From Beta vulgaris subsp. vulgaris (lineage: Eukaryota > Streptophyta > Magnoliopsida > Caryophyllales > Amaranthaceae), in contig NC_079210.1 in the NCBI RefSeq assembly GCF_026745355.1, positions 15,955,422 to 16,019,421 on the forward strand: DNA of 64,000 nucleotides, read 5' to 3'. Below are positions 59,828 to 64,000 of this stretch, one piece after another. Each line of letters opens with the position of its first letter. The stretch's first letter is position 1. Position numbers and translations under genes: made by a program. The notes beneath the pieces were generated by a model. That model was not told the DNA's origin. It searched no databases and saw only the letters and a program-made list of their open reading frames with translations.

Positions 59828-61277
59828 ATGAATACCACCGAGAAACTTGAGGAAGGTTACTCTACGCAAAGGCCTCCATGTTCAATGGGAAGTTCTACTC
59901 CTACGGAAGAACCGAATGGAGATATTCATCAAGGCTGAAAACTACCAGGTATGGAGAGTCATTGAAGTTGGTGATTTCGAGGTCACAACTACAAATGACA
60001 AAAATGAGGTAATTCTGAAACCCTTTTCCGAATATGCAAAGTTGATTTTGAAAAATGGAAGTAAATGTCATGGCTGTTAAATTGTTGCATTGCGGACTTG
60101 GACCCCATGAACATAATAGGATCATGGGATGTAAATCCGCAAAGCAAATATGGGACTTACTAGAAGTAACCCTCGAAGGAACTAATGAAGTCAAAAGGTC
60201 TAAAATTGATCTACTAATGAATCAATATAAACTGTTCTCCATGAAGACTAAGGAAAGTATTCAAGAGATGTTTACTCGTTTCACTAACATTATTAATGAG
60301 TTAGCTTCTCTTGGAAAATTTATTTCATCAGAGGAACAGGTTCGAAAGGTTCTTAGGAGTCTTCCTAAGGACAAATGGATGGCTAAGTTCACTGCTTTAC
60401 AAGAAACAAAAGATTTCACTAAGTTCAATTTGGAACAGCTGGTTGGGTCACTTATGACTCATGAGCTTCACCTTGACACTGAGTATGGTGAAAGCTCCAA
60501 ATCAAAGTCCATTGCTCTCAAAGCAGATGATGAAGATGACTCTGACTCAGAAGAAGAGAAAGCAGCACTCATGGTTCGAAAATTTCGAAAGATGTACAGG
60601 AACATGAAAAACGGGAACTTTAAAGGTAAGACTAAAAAGTTTTCTAACAAAGCTGCTTGTCATAAATGTGGAATTACATATCACTTCATCAAGGAATGTC
60701 CACTTTGGGAAAATGATAAAACCAAAGAAAGGAAAAGGAACGCTTTGCTGAAAGGAAAAAAATCAAAGGCACCTTTCTCTAAGGCAAACGTTCGAAAGGC
60801 AATGATAGCTGCTTGGGGAGATTCAGGCGGAAGAGGAAAGAAACAAACAAAACTGCAAATCTTTGCCTCATGGCAAACATTGATGAAAAAGAAGATGAAG
60901 AGAATGTTGAGGTAAGCCAACATGGACTTGAGTCAGACCTATATTGCAAAACTAGGGCTGAAATATATGATCTTCTTTATGATGCAATTCTTGAATGTAG
61001 AGATGAACGTGAAAAACGTGAACAAACTGAACAAGCTCTTAAGGTCTGCAAAGAACACATAGAATGGCTTAAGAAAATGAGAACAGATGTTGAAACTAGA
61101 TTCTTTGATTTGTTTGACAAAAACTTAAAAATCAAAGAATATTATGAAAGTGTGAAAAATGAAAATTATCTAATCAATTTAGAAATTTCACACTTGAAGG
61201 AGTTTGTCCCTGTTCTAAGTTCCTTTGATATTAGATCAACCCCTTTGAAAGGATACAAATCTGAGATCGAAATTTGA
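59828..61277 (+). pseudogene. copia gag, frameshifted
   Basis: Starts at the ATG at 59828 (MNTTEKLEEGYSTQRPP, as in the other SIRE copy). It shifts frame near 59880 and 60060, then stays open 60055-60915 with MAVKLLHCGLGPHEHNRIMG, FTNIINELASLGKFISSEEQ and the knuckle CHKCGITYHFIKEC (about 60658-60700). A further shift near 60830 continues to 61277 as a helical, Glu/Lys-rich C-terminal part. It would encode the nucleocapsid-type protein if repaired by nature; as seen it is broken. Confidence 0.88.
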
Positions 61278-61639
61278 ATAAAGAAAAAACTGTTTTGAAG
61301 GAACAGATCTGTAATCTTAAGAAGGAACTGGTTGTTGCAAGGAACAGAGGTAAAACGATGGTTGTTCATTAGTGGATTGAGAAACCACGGACCAAGAGAA
61401 AAGAAGGTCTTAGTTTTGAAAACTACAAGAAAAGGAACAAGACCAAGAAAATGTTGACCTACCTAGCGATAAATTCTGTATGTATTGTGGAAAGGTAGGT
61501 CATTAATAAACTAATGTCAACTAAAAACTGAGATGATGCAAGAATGTGAAGATAAGTAACAAAAAATGGGTTGTCAAATCAAGTCCTAGTCAAGAACAGG
61601 AACCCAAGAAATAATGGGTTCCTACAACTAACAATTAGT

Positions 61640-63640
61640 TGATTTTTGCAGGTTGGAACAACACATGGTATCTTTATAGTGGTTGTTCCAAGCACATGAC
61701 AGGAGACAAAACTAAGTTTCTCTCACTCTCAACCTACGAAGGTGGAAGTGTGACATTTGGTGACAATAAGAAAGGTAACATAGTTGCCATGGGTAAGGTT
61801 GATGACTATGAAATTGGGTTGGTACAACCAAGTGAGAAAAATGCAGATTCAAATGAAGAAGAAGAAGTAAAAGAGGAAAGGAACGAAGAAAATGAATATA
61901 ATACAACATGATGTTCCTGTTCCTCAAGGTGAAGAGTTGTTCCTGTTCCTCAAGAGAAGGAACTGAGTCTACTATGGCTAACAGAGGAACAACTGATCAA
62001 GTTCCTCATCTACTCAAGGAACTCATGAGGAACAACTGTTCCTATAAGAGAGTTTCAACCAAAACCTTGGAGACAACAAAAGTCACATCCAATGGAACTC
62101 ATAATCATGACATATCAAAAGTACGCAAACTAGATCTCAGTTAAGGAATTTTTTTGCATTTCATGCGTTCCTATCAATGATGGAACCAAAAATCATGAAG
62201 AAGCCCTAACTGACTCTGATTGGATCACTGCCATGCAAGCTGAATTAAATGAGTTCGAAAGAAACAAGGTATGGCATCTAGTTCCTTCTTCTAAACAACA
62301 AAAAGTAATTGGCTTAAAATGGGTGTTTAGAAATAAACTAGATGATATGGAACCATTGTTAGGAACAAAGCTAGACTTGTAGTAAAAGGTTATAATCAAC
62401 AAGAAGGAATAGACTATGAAGAAACCTTTGCTCCTGTAGCTAGATTAGAAGCCATTAGAATTCTAATTGCATTTGCTGCTTATATGGGATTTAAATTATA
62501 TCAAATGGATGTTAAGTGTGCATTTTTAAATGGCTATTTAAATGAAGATGTATATGTTGAACAACCCCTGGTTTGAAAACAATAATCTCCAAACCATGTC
62601 TACAAGCTTGAAAGCTCTTTATGGGTTAAAGCAAGCCCTAGATCATGGTATGAGAGATTATCTAAGTTCCTTTTAGAAAACAACTTTAAAAGAGGAAAGG
62701 TTGATAAAACCTTGTTCCTAAAATCGAAAGGAACTGACATTTTACTTGTTCAAATATATGTTGATGACATCATATTCGGAGCAACAAATGAAACATTATG
62801 CAAAGAATTCTCAAATCTCATGAGTAATGAATTTGAAATGAGTATGATGGGTGAGTTAAATTTCTTTCTTGGTTACAAATCAAGCAAACTGAAAAAGGAA
62901 TAATTGTTCACCAACAAAAATACATAAAGGAACTATTAAAGAAATATGGCCTCGAAAACTCAAAGATAAATCACACTCCTATGGGAACTTCAACTAGATT
63001 AGATGAAGACTCCATAGGAACAAGTGTTGATCAAACAAAATATAGAGGAATGATTGGTTCACTTTTGTATCTAACTGCTAGTCGTCCAGACATAGCTTTC
63101 AGTGTTGGTTTGTGTGCTAGATTTCAAGCAATCCAAAGGAATCTCATCTAACTGCGTGAAGAATTCTTAGATATCTTAAAGGAACAGATGATCTTGGACT
63201 CTACTATCCAAGAAGTGAACATTTGAGAAAAGGATATGCTGATGCTGATTATGCTGGAGATCTTGTAAATAGGAAAAGCACCTCAGGTATGGTTCAATTT
63301 CTTAGTCATAGTTTAGTTTCTTGGAGCACCAAGAAACAAAACACAGTCTCTTTATCCACTGCTGAAGCAGAATATGTAGCTGCTGCTGCATGTTGCTCTC
63401 AAATGCTTTGGATAAAGCAACAACTATGTGACTATGGAATAAACTTTAATTGTGTTCCTATTTATTGTGATAATACTAGTGCATTAGTATTTCAAAAGAT
63501 CCAGTGCATCATTCAAGAGTTAAGCATATACATATCAGACATCACTTTCTAAAAGAAAATGTGGAAAAAGGTTTGATTAAACTTGAGTTTTGTCAAACTG
63601 AAAATCAAATTGCTGATATACTAACTAACTCTACAAAGAG
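61640..63640 (+). pseudogene. copia pol lacking integrase, with dead protease
   Basis: Protease at 61651-61800 reads NNTWYLYSGCSKHMTGDKTK: the catalytic Asp of LDSG is Tyr (codon 61675-61677). It passes directly, within about 10 codons, into the acidic linker before RT (61800-61911), so gag-pre-integrase and the whole integrase are missing. RT runs about 62200-62950, with YVDD at 62757-62768 and GELNFFLG. RNase H is at 63223-63640, with YADADYAGDLVNRKSTSGMV, STAEAEYVAAAACCSQMLWI and NQIADILT. Several frameshifts. Confidence 0.9.
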
Positions 63641-64000
63641 ATAGATATGAAAAATAGGCTTGAGTTAGGTTTAATAAAACTTAAGTATTGTTCCTATTCC
63701 AATCCCCCATGTTTGAATTAATTTGACTTACTCTATGTGATATGAAGTGATTGTGATTGATTGCCTAAGACCATTGCAAAATAAGATGTTAAAAACATAA
63801 ACATGAATTCAAAGGAATAAAACAACTCACAAATGTCACATAATACTCCCCTTACTGTTCCTAAGTTAAAGAAACATGCATAATATGAAGAACGTTGATA
63901 TATAGCATAAGTTGTTCCTATAACACAAGTTCCTTAGCTTTTATTTTCTTTCCAAAATAAAAAATCCATAAAAATCCAAAAAGATACGAAAATCCCAAAA
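63641..64000 (+). other. post-RNase H region of the second SIRE-like copia
   Basis: No coding region visible; repeated TTCCTA/GTTCCT motifs as elsewhere in this element. The window ends here. Confidence 0.5.

Larger units (their letters stand above)
58453..64000 (+). mobile_element. second SIRE-like Ty1/copia retrotransposon, truncated by window end
   Basis: The 5' LTR 58453-59762 is followed by a primer site, gag, protease, RT and RNase H on the + strand. The integrase is deleted. gag and RT are plainly related to the - strand copia at 12597-22343 (shared GLGPHEHNRIMGCKSAKQ and ATNE…LCKEF). Sequence after RNase H (63650-64000) is the start of the SIRE-type 3' region. The extra ORF and 3' LTR would lie outside. 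Confidence 0.9.

Noticed and set aside
59901..60194. 97-codon - strand frame
   Set aside because: Complement of copia gag, which has the recognisable GLGPHEHNRIMGCKSAK block.

Overview
This is eukaryotic plant nuclear DNA: AT-rich, intron-bearing and dominated by transposons. The only host gene I can support is a complete cytosolic ascorbate peroxidase (APX) on the + strand (about 6387-9977). It has nine coding exons and one leader intron and encodes 250 residues with every catalytic residue in place. The gene and the transposon families fit a dicot. A closer assignment (perhaps Caryophyllales) would be a guess.

Left arm (1-6386): a decayed hAT transposon with BED-finger transposase fragments on the - strand (to about 3208); a Stowaway MITE (3698-3930) with TA target duplication; and a foldback MITE (about 4180-5611) split by a 1.06-kb hAT element (4443-5501) with a perfect 8-bp target duplication.

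Centre (11325-25580): a three-level nest. Degenerate hAT-like ends (11325/22758) enclose a Mutator-type element (12151-22438, 9-bp duplication TTTAAATTA), which encloses a 9.7-kb SIRE-like Ty1/copia retrotransposon on the - strand (12597-22343, duplication AATAT). Next to it is a small, internally deleted copia (23207-25580) with 162-bp LTRs and duplication GAATA.

Right arm (26303-64000): the wreck of a Tat-type Ty3/gypsy element on the + strand. Its protease lies at 27.7-28.1 kb, its integrase end at 48.7-49.4 kb, a - strand antisense gene at 49.8-53.7 kb and a tandem-repeat tail at 56.5-57.0 kb. Inserted in it, in order of nesting, are a decayed LTR (28100 onward), a 5.3-kb gag-only (TR-GAG-like) retrotransposon (28761-47760, duplication TTGAT), a chromodomain Ty3/gypsy element (29808-43511, duplication GAGAT) and a non-autonomous CACTA element (34350-36316, duplication ATC). 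A second CACTA element (51126-52586, duplication CAA) and a solo LTR (53717-55831, duplication ATTCG) sit in the antisense gene. The window ends in a third gypsy 3' end (57004-58452) interrupted by a second SIRE-like copia (58453 to beyond 64000).

The most interesting items are: an extra acidic-repeat ORF upstream of gag in the chromodomain element, preceded by a splice-acceptor-like site; the antisense Tat gene with what looks like its own TATA promoter; and the gag-only element, whose pol region is replaced by non-coding repeats. All structural calls come from reading TIRs, LTRs and target duplications by eye. No database search was possible.
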